64,000 nt of DNA, taken from NCBI RefSeq assembly GCF_022201045.2, contig NC_068564.1:30595001-30659000 (forward strand), written 5' to 3'. How positions within the stretch are numbered: position 1 is the stretch's first letter; every line of letters begins with the position of its first letter. The translations under genes and the position numbers were made by a program. Origin of the DNA: Citrus sinensis. Taxonomy: Eukaryota; Streptophyta; Magnoliopsida; Sapindales; Rutaceae. The notes beneath the pieces were generated by a model. It searched no databases, had not been told where the DNA came from, and was given only the letters and a program-made list of their open reading frames with translations. Positions 11,005 to 21,014 of this stretch are shown here, piece by piece.

Positions 11005-13072
11005 ATGGAAAGAATGGAAAGCTTGCTTTATGAAGCATCGGTTGAAGGAAATATAACAACCTTGCTACAATTGCTTGAACAAGACCCTCTGATTCTTGAT
11101 AAAGTGGTCGCGAATCGTCACCATGAGACCCCTTTGCATGTTGCAGCGTTACGCGGGCATCTTCATTTTGCCAAGGAAATTCTACGCAGAACGCCTGTAC
11201 TAGCCGGAGAATTGGATTCACGGGGATCTTCGCCTCTTCATATGGCAGCGCAGAAGGGTTACGTTGACATAGTAAAAGAGTTGTTACAAGTAAATCCTGA
11301 CATGTGTCTTGCTCGTGATGTTGACGGAAGAAACCCGCTTCATGTGGCAGCCATGAAAGGGCGGATTCAAGTTTTGGTGGAGTTGTTCAGAGCCAGACCG
11401 TTTGCAGCTTATTCTACTACTATTTGGAATGAGACCGTCTTGCATCTGTGTGTTAAGCATAATCAATTCGAGGCCCTAAAGTTCTTGGTATCAATTATGA
11501 ATGATCCTGACTTCTTGAACGCCAAGGATGATTATGGCATGAGCATCTTGCACCTTGCAGTTGCTGATAAACAAATTGAGGTATGAATATTTTTCTACCT
11601 TTTTTTTAAAATTTTTTTTATAAATTAATGGAAACACATATTGAAAACCACCCACTAGTTAGTTCGGCCTCTTGCAGTTAATAACTAAATTAAATAGTGA
11701 AAAATCCTTTATAATTTTAGAGATTGTGAGTGAGTCTTTTTAAATTAGACCTTTTTTTAATGAAAATTAGACTTTGTATTAACACAACTAAAACAACAAA
11801 TATCTAAAATAACTAAATCTTTTTAATCTTCTTTTTTTCTCTTTTAACCCTTTGACTAGGAAAGAAACTACCTCAGTAAATTTTTCTCCTTGACTAGCCA
11901 GGCTTGACAAAATCAACCGACCAGGCTCAGACTTTTCCGAGTATGAAAACTATGATTTGTTGACCGGAGAAAAAATTAGGAGGATAAGAGTTCAAATAGC
12001 AATTTATCATGATTTTTTATAAATTTATCGTAGGGACCCTTCAATTTACACTTTTATGCTGTGATCTCTCCAGTTTGTTGGTTTTATATTCTACCCCTTA
12101 GAAATGCCTTTTTCTTTTTGTGATAAGTAAAACCGCTAAATTCCCTTACTTTGACCTGATTTAGCTCGTGAATTTAACCCATCATTCTATTAATAACGAG
12201 CGTGCTGCGTGCAGACAATAAACTATTTGCTTGTGAATACGAGGGTGGAAGTAAATGCTCTAAACACGCACGGATATACGGCTTTGGACATACTTGCACA
12301 AAGCCGAAGAGACATCAAAGATTTAGACATCGCAGATTCTCTTCGAGGCGCTGGAGCCTTCAAAGCCATTGAAATCCAATCATCTCTGAACAGGAATAGT
12401 ACAAGTATTGGCCGCTCTGTGAGGAATAATAGAGCTGTGTCCAATTCCATTATCCCACATGACCAACTCAAGGCACTGCCCCAAGAGTGCCTCATCAATT
12501 TACAGCAAAAGAATAAGACGGAAGATTGGCTTACTCGAAAACGAGACGCATTGATGGTGGTAGCATCTCTTATTGCCACAATGGCATTTCAAGCTGGGGT
12601 CAACCCTCCTGGTGGTGTATGGCAAGATGACTTCCCCGGGCCCGGCGATGGCTCACAAGAAAATAGCACGGCAGAAGCGCACCAAGCAGGGACAGCAATA
12701 ATAGCTTACAAATACAGGAGTAGATACGCTAATTACCTTGCTTTCAATACCGCAGGTTTCATATCATCGTTGAGCATAATTTTGCTTCTCATAACTGGGT
12801 TGCCTTTCAAGCGGAGATTTTTCATGTGGGTTTTGACTGTTACAGTTTGGATTGCAATTACTTCCATGGCTCTTACTTACAGAGTTTCTATTCTTGTTTT
12901 TACGCCTAAAAAAGATGAGAGAACGGTCACACGAGTTGTAGAATATGGGGTTAAAGTGTGGAGTGCCGTTATGGGTCTTCTGTTACTGGGCCACACAATT
13001 CGTCTATTAGCAATCTTTTTCAAGAAATTTGGTAGTCTGATTGGGAAAAGAAGACGACCATCGCCACTATGA
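11005..13072 (+). CDS. Ankyrin-repeat/PGG-domain membrane protein, BDA1-like, divergent copy 3
   Basis: Exons 11005-11580 and 12215-13072 are joined by a 634-bp phase-0 intron (GAG|GTATGA ... GTGCAG|ACA), giving about 477 residues. Ankyrin repeats occupy residues 1-195, with TPLHVAA, SPLHMAA, NPLHVAA and SILHLAV. The PGG module follows the linker (KRDALMVVASLIATMAFQAG then NPPGGVWQDD), and then come three hydrophobic helices. The protein is clearly the same family as the two upstream copies but much more diverged, so it is an older paralogue. Start choice: ATG 11005 is followed by a second ATG at 11014 (MERMESLL), and the paralogues begin MERRVYEA, so either could be used. Confidence 0.88.
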
Positions 13073-14004
13073 TACCTTATAAATTAACAGCACATTTTCT
13101 AGTTTGTTTGTGTTGTACACTTCAGGTGTTTCTATAGTTATGTATCCATACTACCTAACGTAGGGATCCCTTCAGTTTTATCACTTATGCCGTGTTAGAT
13201 CAGTTTACATCTGTAGTATATATGTGTCTATTGATTAATTTGTTATTAATCTTTTCAGTATTTTTATGTTCTACATATTTCATTGAGTTTTCTTAGATGA
13301 ATAGATCGCCCGGGTTCTGATCGAACACATATTTTTAATCACTTTTGCATAAGAAGGTATCAAGTGTTTCAAGAGCACTGTTCTTTCTCCATTTATTACT
13401 TGTAATATGTATTCATATATTATCATGATTAGTTGAAATATACACGTGATAACGAGTGAATGGAATAAGAATAATGTCCCATAAACACCTAAGACTTTTT
13501 CCTCTTGCATATAGTAGGCTGACTGGTTTTACCACACTTTCGTAGTGGGAGTAACCAAATCTTAACAAGTGTGCAAGAGTAGTCTCACGTAATCATTAAT
13601 TTAAATCATAAAATTTGTTTCAATAAGCAAAGTTGATTTTTGGTTGAGATCTAATCTCAGCAATTGGTAATTTGGGTTTCTAATAAAAAGAATACATGCT
13701 AACTAATTAGGTTAATTTTTGTTTGCTTTTAGTGTTCTTTTATTGAAAAAGATAATGGTGGCTATCAAAATTTAAAATAAGTTAAATATCAAAAGAAGTC
13801 AGCGGGGCACTGTGCTTTAATCCTTATCCCACGCAAGATTTTCGGTTGGTTGTATCATTTAACTGCCAAACGAATTAAAAAAGAAACTGTCCGTTACATT
13901 AGTCGTGACAACCAGTAACCTTAGCACATCCACAAAGAAATTGAAAAATAAAAGGACGTTAAGAAGGAGTGAGGTGTTGGTGTATAGCTGAACTCTCCCT
14001 TGTG
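13073..14004. other. Intergenic spacer
   Basis: This is the 3' flank of the third ankyrin gene and the distal promoter of the next gene. I see no gene or repeat structure in it. Confidence 0.5.
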
Positions 14005-14022
14005 TTCTCCAACGTTCTAGAG
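14005..14022 (+). promoter_or_regulatory. Heat-shock element (four units, two imperfect)
   Basis: The sequence reads TTC-TC-CAA-CG-TTC-TA-GAG, which is alternating TTC/GAA units at 5-bp spacing with one mismatch in each GAA unit. It lies about 140 bp upstream of the TATA box and about 230 bp before the start codon of a small heat-shock protein gene, the expected setting for HSF binding. Confidence 0.55.
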
Positions 14023-14143
14023 ATCCCTAGGCCTGGTCAAGAACATTACAGAAAAGATAGTAACCCACTTTTTATGTTAAATTTCATTGATGACTCCAGA
14101 ACTCTCACGTACTCGCTAGTCCGTCTATGGCTCGTCCTCAGTC

Positions 14144-14150
14144 TTTATAA
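14144..14150 (+). promoter_or_regulatory. TATA box of the small heat-shock protein gene
   Basis: TTTATAA lies about 105 bp upstream of the ATG at 14255. This implies a leader of roughly 75-80 nt, normal for plant small heat-shock genes. Confidence 0.55.
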
Positions 14151-14254
14151 GAACTTCCCCAGGCACCAGCATCGCAACGCAATTAAGCAAACACAAAATC
14201 GCACTAGCATAGCTAAAGCTCTCGCATATATATAAAAAAAGAGAAGAATACAAC

Positions 14255-14731
14255 ATGGATCTAAGAAGCCTAGCAGGTTTCGATTCACCATTCTTCTCAA
14301 TCCTCGAAGACGTGCTGGAGCTGCCTGAAGAACAAGAAAATACCCGAAACAACCCGTCAAGAGCCTACGTTCGGGATGCCAAAGCCATGGCGGCAACACC
14401 AGCAGATGTGGTGGAGTATCCGAATTCATACGTGTTCGTTGTGGACATGCCAGGGATTAAGGCCAGCGAGATCAAGGTCCAAGTTGAGAGCGAAAACGTG
14501 CTCGTGGTCAGCGGAGAGCGGAAACGGGATCCCAAGGAGAAAGATAACAAAGATGGTGTTAAGTACGTGAGAATGGAGAGGAGGTTTGGCAAGTTTATGA
14601 GGAAGTTCGTGCTGCCTGACAATGCTAATGTGGAAAAGATATCTGCGTTGTGTCAGGACGGTGTTTTGATAGTCACTGTCGAGAAAGTGCCCCCACCGCA
14701 GCCAAAGACCATTCAGGTTCAAGTTGCCTGA
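14255..14731 (+). CDS. Class II cytosolic small heat-shock protein (about 18 kDa), copy 1
   Basis: This is an intronless 158-residue protein. The alpha-crystallin domain spans about residues 45-148 with the plant class II hallmarks [51 protein letters not shown] and QDGVL. It ends KTIQVQVA. Such proteins form cytosolic oligomers that hold unfolding proteins for HSP70/HSP101 refolding. The intronless structure, short length, upstream heat-shock element and TATA box fit a heat-induced gene. Two further class II genes lie at 52772 and 56215; this one is closest to the 56215 gene at the N-terminus (MDxR...GxDSPxFS). Confidence 0.93.
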   Translation: MDLRSLAGFDSPFFSILEDVLELPEEQENTRNNPSRAYVRDAKAMAATPADVVEYPNSYVFVVDMPGIKASEIKVQVESENVLVVSGERKRDPKEKDNKDGVKYVRMERRFGKFMRKFVLPDNANVEKISALCQDGVLIVTVEKVPPPQPKTIQVQVA

Positions 14732-15603
14732 GACATTTTAATTTGGTTGTGTTTGTGACTCAATTATCAATCTGACTATCTGAGTGTCGTGATGTTTGTG
14801 GAGTTTTGTAATTAATTGGGTTATCAAATGTGTTTGTTCCGTCTTGTGTCCCCAGTTGATCTTGTGAGCCTCATCTCATCAATGTTGTATGAATAAAATT
14901 GTCAGTCTTCTTAATGTTAAAATAGGAAAATGAAACGATGGAGTAGATTGGTGCTCGTGCTCTAAGAATCAAATAGATGAGAGTGTGGATGATAATTAGA
15001 GAGCAAACGATGAGAATCTTCTCCTATTGTACCGATCTTTCACAGTGTGTTAATTGAAAGAACGAACACGGACATGGTTCGAATCTGAACTGTCTGGCTC
15101 GGCTTAACCCATTTAGAGTAATGATGTTTGATCATCTCATTTTGTTTCATTAATTTTTAATTTTTAATTAGTTCTGTTTGTTTTACAAATTACCCTTATC
15201 CGTTAACAATATTTAATCTTTAGTAAAGCAATGGAAAAACAAAATGTGGACCGATATAGGTAAGTACTACAATAACCTAAATGAGTGTACTTTAGAACTA
15301 TGTATTATACGGATATTTGTTAGTGGATAAGAAATTGGTATGCTAAATCTACAGCTTCAAGGGGCGAACTTTGAAGAAATCTTTGCAGCAATTGTATAAA
15401 TCAAACTGATTGAGAAGAGCTCGTTGTGAGGGTTGACCGTGGATGAAGCACCAGTTAGAAAGCACCTAAACGGTTAAACCCATGTATCGTACCAGCTAGC
15501 AAAATGGGCTCAGCACAAGGTCCTCGTTTTGCAAGCCCGTGATCGACTGAAATGCGGAAGTGGACCACAGCATGAATGGGCCTCTGTCCTCTGTCACCGT
15601 ACG
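14732..15603. other. Intergenic spacer
   Basis: It contains the 3' flank of the heat-shock gene, with ATGAATAAAATTG near 14888 as a possible polyadenylation region. No gene is recognised. Confidence 0.45.
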
Positions 15604-15683
15604 AGCCTTATCGAGGCATGAACAAGTAAAGAGCCAAAGCACAAGCCTTATCGGGGCATGAACAAGTAAAGAGCTAAAGTATG
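15604..15683. repeat. 40-bp tandem duplication
   Basis: Two adjacent 40-bp copies begin AGCCTTATCG (15604 and 15644) and share GGCATGAACAAGTAAAGAGC. They differ by a few substitutions. Confidence 0.7.
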
Positions 15684-15710
15684 AAGATGACCATAACAGA
15701 CAACTCGCCG

Positions 15711-16672
15711 TAGGGATGGCAATTGATTGGATCTGACCTAAGATTTACGCGATCCAAATTCAATCGGATTGAATTTGGGTCGATTTAAAATGAATTTGGA
15801 TCAGATTTAAATATTGATGTGCGGATCTAAGACGAATCTGGAGCAGATATGGATCTATCTTAATATCTAATTCTATATTCATATTCACTCATCTTTTAAT
15901 TTTATTTTATTTTAAAAGTTTCTTAACAATTATGAAATTATAATGATAATAAATTTTATTCATCGTATATTAGTGGTATTTACTATGCATTTAAACTCTT
16001 AAAACTTAAAGGTTAGTTTTGTAAATTTAAAGGTCAGCCAGACCCAAAACATGTACATGCAATATTCAAATTGCAAGTCAAGTAATACAACCTGATAATT
16101 TATTTTATTATATTGGCCAAATAATTTTGAAGGAATATAGTTATTCATATATATTTGTCAAATATGGTCATAATAAAAATAATAAAAGATTGAATATAAA
16201 TCATATTTAATTTATGTTATTATCTAATGTTATAGGAATGAAGGTAGGTGTGTCGTGGATATTAGAATGATGAAAGAGACAATAGAATATTAGATTGATC
16301 TTACTCTTGTAATTACTTTTGAATGATATTTTATTATCTTTTTCTTTATTGTTTTGGTGTAAAAGTATAAGTTACAATATTTATTATATTTTTGAGAAAA
16401 ATTATATAATTTATTTGTTATCAATACATTTTAGCCTTCAATTTTCATTCTAAAAAATTATTACTTTTTTATTACTAAATTTTAGAATTCATGACGGATC
16501 TAGAGCAAATTTTAATTTTTTTCGGATTTAGAGCAGATATAGATATTTATTTCTTTTTTGGATCTGGATATGGAGCAAAAAATGTGAATTCATGACGGAT
16601 CTTCATTTTTATTATGGATTTGGATTTAGAGCAGAGTAGATCCAACCTATATCTGCCTCATTGCCATCCCTA
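15711..16672. mobile_element. Non-autonomous hAT-like element
   Basis: The terminal inverted repeats are TAGGGATGGCAAT at the left (15711) and ATTGCCATCCCTA at the right (ending 16672). Subterminal GGATCTGGA/GATCTAGAGCAGAT-type motifs recur at both ends. The flanks AACTCGCCG and AACTTGCGG are near-identical and could be a mutated target duplication. The element is about 960 bp and AT-rich inside, without a transposase. The TIR type and subterminal repeats suggest hAT; the same class recurs at 51917. Confidence 0.7.
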
Positions 16673-16854
16673 AACTTGCGGATATCAGAAATATGTAATA
16701 CGCAAAATATTTATAATCTGTTAAATAAAATTTCTTTTTGTAAAGAATGGAATCATAGTCATGAATTAATAACAAAAAAATTAAATGTAAAGGTGTTCTG
16801 CCTTTGCTTCAACAATTTCTTTATTTGAAATTAAGCCTTCAAATATAAGCTTGT

Positions 16855-17499
16855 TCAAACTGCCTGGGGTGTTGTTGCAAGCTCTGTGACCTTAGGACGA
16901 CGGTTCTTGAACAATGGTGGGAAGAAGGGATTAAATGGGAACATTTTGGGCCAGCACTCCCCGTTGATTCTGGTAACAGTCTCCCGACAAGCAGGGCCAA
17001 TGCCAGTAATTTGGCCAATGGTGCGTGATTTAAAGATCTCTAAAGCACACCCTTCTGAGCTTGTAATGGATGACCAGCACTCTTTAATTTCAGTCACGTT
17101 TACGGTCGGAATAGAGACCTTGCTCACGGCTTTTGCTTCGGATGCTAGAGATGGAGGTAAAGCACAATAGTTCTTGAGCAATGAAGGGAAAGACGGGCTC
17201 AAAGGAAACATCTTAGGCCAACAACTGCCGCTGATTCGATTGATGGCGTCGCAACAAGCAGGACCAATTTGGCCAATTTGACCACCCAAAAATGAACCGT
17301 AGATCTCCGTAAGACAAGTTGGTATGTTTGTCAATGAAGACCAGCACTCTATTACATCTGATATAGGCACTAGCAAGCCTGGAATTTCTCCCGGAATTTG
17401 TCCGAATGGTAGAGTTGGTACTTCTTGTCCCAATCCTGTTGGGACAAGAATCGCTATGCATACAGCAATCAACATCACAGGTACTGCATCTTTTGCCAT
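16855..17499 (-). CDS. Secreted two-domain prolamin-like (ECA1/EC1-type) protein with an incomplete second cysteine set
   Basis: A single 214-residue open frame begins with a signal peptide (hydrophobic residues about 7-24). Domain 1 has the six-cysteine pattern C52-C62-C82C83-C93-C112. Domain 2 repeats the same framework (ECWSSITSSEGC, GIGPAC, ECWPKMFPFNPFF) but has Arg where the second Cys of the CC pair (R172) and the last Cys (R201) should be. The family (prolamin-like/DUF1278) includes egg-cell-secreted EC1 and other reproductive-tissue proteins; most members I know have one domain. It is a relative of the 31.9-51.1 kb array, about 14 kb away and separated from it by the Tat element. It is probably expressed as a secreted protein, though the loss of two cysteines could mean early decay. 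Confidence 0.8.
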   Translation of the reverse strand: MAKDAVPVMLIAVCIAILVPTGLGQEVPTLPFGQIPGEIPGLLVPISDVIECWSSLTNIPTCLTEIYGSFLGGQIGQIGPACCDAINRISGSCWPKMFPLSPSFPSLLKNYCALPPSLASEAKAVSKVSIPTVNVTEIKECWSSITSSEGCALEIFKSRTIGQITGIGPACRETVTRINGECWPKMFPFNPFFPPLFKNRRPKVTELATTPQAV

Positions 17500-17824
17500 C
17501 TAATCAGTTAGCTAAGAGAAAATTCTTTCTAATGCAGCTGGATGTTCTCTGTGATCTGTAATTTGTTTGGCTGGTAGGAATTGACGATGAATTTATACTT
17601 CTCAAGAACTTCAGTATTGAAGAACGCAACTGTTTCTTTTTTCTCTTCTAACTGATACAAAAGTTACATTTTATTTAATCAGCGTAAATGCATTACTCAA
17701 TTAACAATTTCGGCAATAAAAATCATCTTGAAAGCGTTACCTAGGTTATTCATTGCATACATTTGTATCATAACTAATTTATGTGTTCAGGAACCATTGA
17801 ACGAATGGGAGCTCCACAAATACA

Positions 17825-18853
17825 TTAGACAGTATGATCTGCATGTTCATTACTACTGGAGCTTGCAGGTCCCCTTCTTTTCTTCATTTTTCCAATTAGA
17901 TACTTTACAATCCTCTTAGTAAGGCGTACGATGTGGGCGAGAAGATGAATCCCATCGAAGCAAACCCATCCAATCATTACATAAAGTACATAATTATGAA
18001 CCTGTATTTCTTTGTCACTTAGACGATAGACCATAACCAGATAAGCCGCAGCCATAGAAGATATTGTTGTCCATGTTATTACGATCAAAATCCATATAAA
18101 AAACCTGCGCTTTATAAAAGAAAAGCAGCTTACGAGCAATAGTATGATGCTTAGAGACGCAACAAAACCTGTATATTGCCCGCACATTTTAAAGACACAT
18201 GTATTTGTGTTAAAAGAGTGAATGGAAGAGAAACAATGCTGAATTTCCAAATTTTCTCCACAACAACTTAAATAAGAGATAAAATTGCTTTCCAATTTTA
18301 ATTTGTGAAAATAGTAGTTATCCCCATTTTCATTTTTGAAAAACAGAAAATAATTTTTGGGAAACAAACAGATTAAGGTTGGTTTCAAACGCGTGTATAC
18401 CTCAACTTGTTTTTCAAGGACGGCCAGGTGCAGGATGGTGCTGCCATTGTCATCCTTAGAATTCACAAACTCATGATCATTCCTTATCTCCACCAACAAC
18501 CTCAGGGACTCCAACTGGTTGTAATTCACACATGCATGTAAAATTGTCACACCTCGCTCCATCAAAATTAGGGCCGCTTGGGGCCTTACCTTAACCAACT
18601 CTTTCAAGACATTAACATTTCCCCTGATGGCAGCAATATGCAGAGGATTTTTCCCATCTATATCGCGAGCAAAACACATCTCGGGATTGACAGATACCAA
18701 TTTTAGTACAATGTCAAGGTACCCTTTTGCAGCTGCCAAGTGAAGTGGTGATGCTTTTCGGGAATCAAGCTCTCCGGCTTGCTCAGGCTTTCGCCTTAAA
18801 ATTTCCTACACAAAATCTAAATGTCCAAGCAGGGAAGCTATGTCACATCATCT
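17825..18853 (-). pseudogene. Ankyrin/PGG (BDA1-like) pseudogene
   Basis: Reading the minus strand, about 18840-18401 matches exon 1 of the ankyrin genes from the middle of the repeats (GHLDFV, stop, EILRRKPEQAGELDSRK, then SPLHLAAAKG through TILHLAVLEKQVE). The start is lost and an in-frame TAG replaces the Arg codon in FVREIL. After an intron-like stretch, coding similarity resumes at TGFVASLSIILLLVS (about 18168) and continues to the family C-terminus, ending at 17825. The whole KKRNALMVV...NPPGGVW segment is missing. A truncated start, a stop and loss of the defining PGG motif make this a pseudogene. Its upstream break coincides with a Copia-like LTR. Confidence 0.85.
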
Positions 18854-18854
18854 T

Positions 18855-19110
18855 TGTTAAGATATATTAATCATCAGCTTATTCAGTTAGCTTAATTAGC
18901 TAAGCAAGTTTGTAATCGTTGGTATAGTTAGTTGAGTTTGTTATTAATGATGACGTGGAAGCTGACCTGGCTAGAGTTTGTTGCAAGCTGTTTTAACAAT
19001 AGCAACATACATTTTAGTCTGTAGAAGATTCGAGACTGCTATATAAATACTCATGTAACTGAACAAATTCGATTGATGAAAACGTATTGAAATGATTCTC
19101 CACTCTCTAA
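18855..19110 (+). mobile_element. Probable solo LTR of a Copia-type retrotransposon
   Basis: The segment starts TGTTAAGATATATTAATC and contains a TATA region GCTATATAAATACTCATGTAA (about 19039). It continues into a CT-rich end around 19090-19130, the general layout of plant Copia LTRs. No internal domain or second LTR is seen. The right edge and target duplication could not be fixed. It abuts the broken 5' end of the ankyrin pseudogene. Confidence 0.45.
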
Positions 19111-19183
19111 ATTTTCTCTCATTTTCTCATTGACCAAACAAACTCTCAAACTTTAACTCTCAAACTTTAACTATCTTTCTCAT

Positions 19184-19561
19184 TGACCACTTAGACGGAG
19201 GACAAAGTGGAGAGTGGACTCCTTTTGAATATTGTAATCGGCTTGAGTCCAGCCGTCCTCAAAATTGCCTGCGGGCGAAGATGAGCCTCTGCTGGCCTGG
19301 CGGAAGCCCCTCCTTGTCCTGAATCTTCGTCTTCACGTTGTCGATCATGTCGGAGCTCTCCACCTCTAAAGTGATGGTTTTTCCGGTCGACGTCTTGACG
19401 AAGATCTGCATTCTTCCCCTCAAGCGCGCCACCAGATGGAGCGTCGACTCCTTCTGGATGTTGTAATCAGCCAAGAGGCTCTTGTCGGCGAAAACCAGCC
19501 TCTGCTGCTCCAGAGGCATTAATTCGTTGTCCTGGATGTTCGCTTTCACGTTGACGATCAA
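19184..19561 (-). pseudogene. Polyubiquitin fragment, frameshifted
   Basis: The minus strand encodes the tail of one ubiquitin unit (from about residue 23, VKANIQD...QQRLVFA...[14 protein letters not shown]) followed directly by a second unit beginning [19 protein letters not shown]. The second unit breaks at RRQF with one extra base; shifting frame restores [17 protein letters not shown]. Many substitutions (RLRGRMQ in place of the RLRGG junction, GLPPGQQ) would prevent normal processing. There is no start codon in the ubiquitin frame. This is a decayed fragment of a polyubiquitin gene, not a functional gene. Confidence 0.85.
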
Positions 19562-19643
19562 TCAAAAGTAGACACGACGGTAATGAGGGTATTGCGAACG
19601 GGAAAAAAAAAGCAAAACCCCATATTGATTAATAAAATTAATA

Positions 19644-19648
19644 GAAAC
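19644..19648. repeat. Target-site duplication of the Tat element, left copy
   Basis: GAAAC immediately precedes the left LTR and is repeated at 30336-30340 after the right LTR, an exact 5-bp duplication as made by LTR-retrotransposon integrase. Confidence 0.9.
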
Positions 19649-20388
19649 TGCTGATGCTAAAATCTGTTCGCCCTTTATCCGATCAGATTTTTCCACCAAC
19701 GCTTATATGTTTAATGGAACGATGTCACTCTCTCCTTGCCTTAATGATCGCTTACGTTACTAGGTTGAAATCATCCCTTTTTATTTTGCTAAGCCCGTGT
19801 TAGCAAAGAAATGGATCAGAGACGCCGGTAGTTTTATCGGCGTAAACCCTCTGATGCCTAAGTTAGCACAAGGTGTTTACGGGAAAACAGTTCAATTTAG
19901 ATTTCGGGATGACTCACAATTTACTCTCAATTTAGGCAGAAAAACAGTCTAGTCTTAATTTAGCAGAGTTTTCCCTTCTCTCTCAGTTTTTTCATCCATT
20001 TCTTCATTGATTTCTTCTTTTTTTATAGCCGATGTCCCACATTTCTGTTCACTCTTCATCCCCCATTTCTCGGGTAGTGGTAGCCCCTCATGGGACTCTA
20101 ACTGCGTCATTGTGGGCAAACGTGGGACACCATATCTCCCTGAACGGTTCTGGAAAAATCGCAACTATCGTGATTTTGTGAGATCGTGTTCCCGCTCTTT
20201 GGGGAATGGGTATCTGCTCGGTATATGTTTCTGGTTGGTGTATTCCTCTGACTGGTACTCATCTCTGGTCGGCCCATGTTTATAAAAGGCTCATTATCAG
20301 TGTTCTGCTCGTACCATTCGACAAAGGTGATTCACCCCGAGGTGGGGATGATGGTATGGTCGAGCTGGTGCTCTTGTTTACTTAACAC
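19649..20388 (-). repeat. 3' LTR of the Tat element
   Basis: It begins TGCTGATGCTAAAATC and ends TACTTAACA, with TG...CA termini. It matches 29637-30335 along its length apart from small indels, including ~33 extra bases near 19828-19860 and a 6-bp difference near 20101. Confidence 0.9.
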
Positions 20389-21014
20389 CAGTTCTCCAGT
20401 TTCTGGTCTTGCGAGTGAAATGAGTTGAGAGTAGAAACTGATAATCGAATCTTGCCGATCCTGGGAACTACCCATCTGGTCCTTGCGTTATTGTGGTGGA
20501 TATGAGGTTTCACCTTTCGTCTAAGAAGATTTTGGCCCGAGTATGGGCCTTCATGAATATGTCTAGTATATACTTGGGCTTACGTCTCATCAGACCCCTT
20601 ATAACGGTTAGTGACATGGCGCTTCCCGACTCTTCGTATTTGAAATTTGAAACGACGGGCTATCCATCCTCGATATACGGTGAGTGAACTGGCATCCCCG
20701 TCACTTAAATGCTTCAATTTCCCTCTTTTCGTTTCAAATCCCTAGATTGAAATCATCATCGTTTTGTTGTTCATCTCTCCGCCGTAAGCCAACTTCTTTT
20801 TTGAACTTTGCTCACACTTCCCGTGCCCGGAGCCTCCACTTGCTGGGTTCTTTCTCTGTCACGGCAGCGCTACCCGTGCCAGCCTATTCCAGGTATAGCC
20901 TTTAACCCCCTCTCTGGTTGTTGATTATTGGGTTTTGTATTGTGGGTTCTGTATTTGTCCCTTTTTGTACCCATACATCTGGATATTTTGTGCTTTCACT
21001 TTTTAAACTTCAAT

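Noticed and set aside
20007-20285. 92-codon open frame in the left LTR (and its partner at 29961)
   Set aside because: It lies wholly within the LTR and is present in both LTRs because they are copies, not because it is coding.
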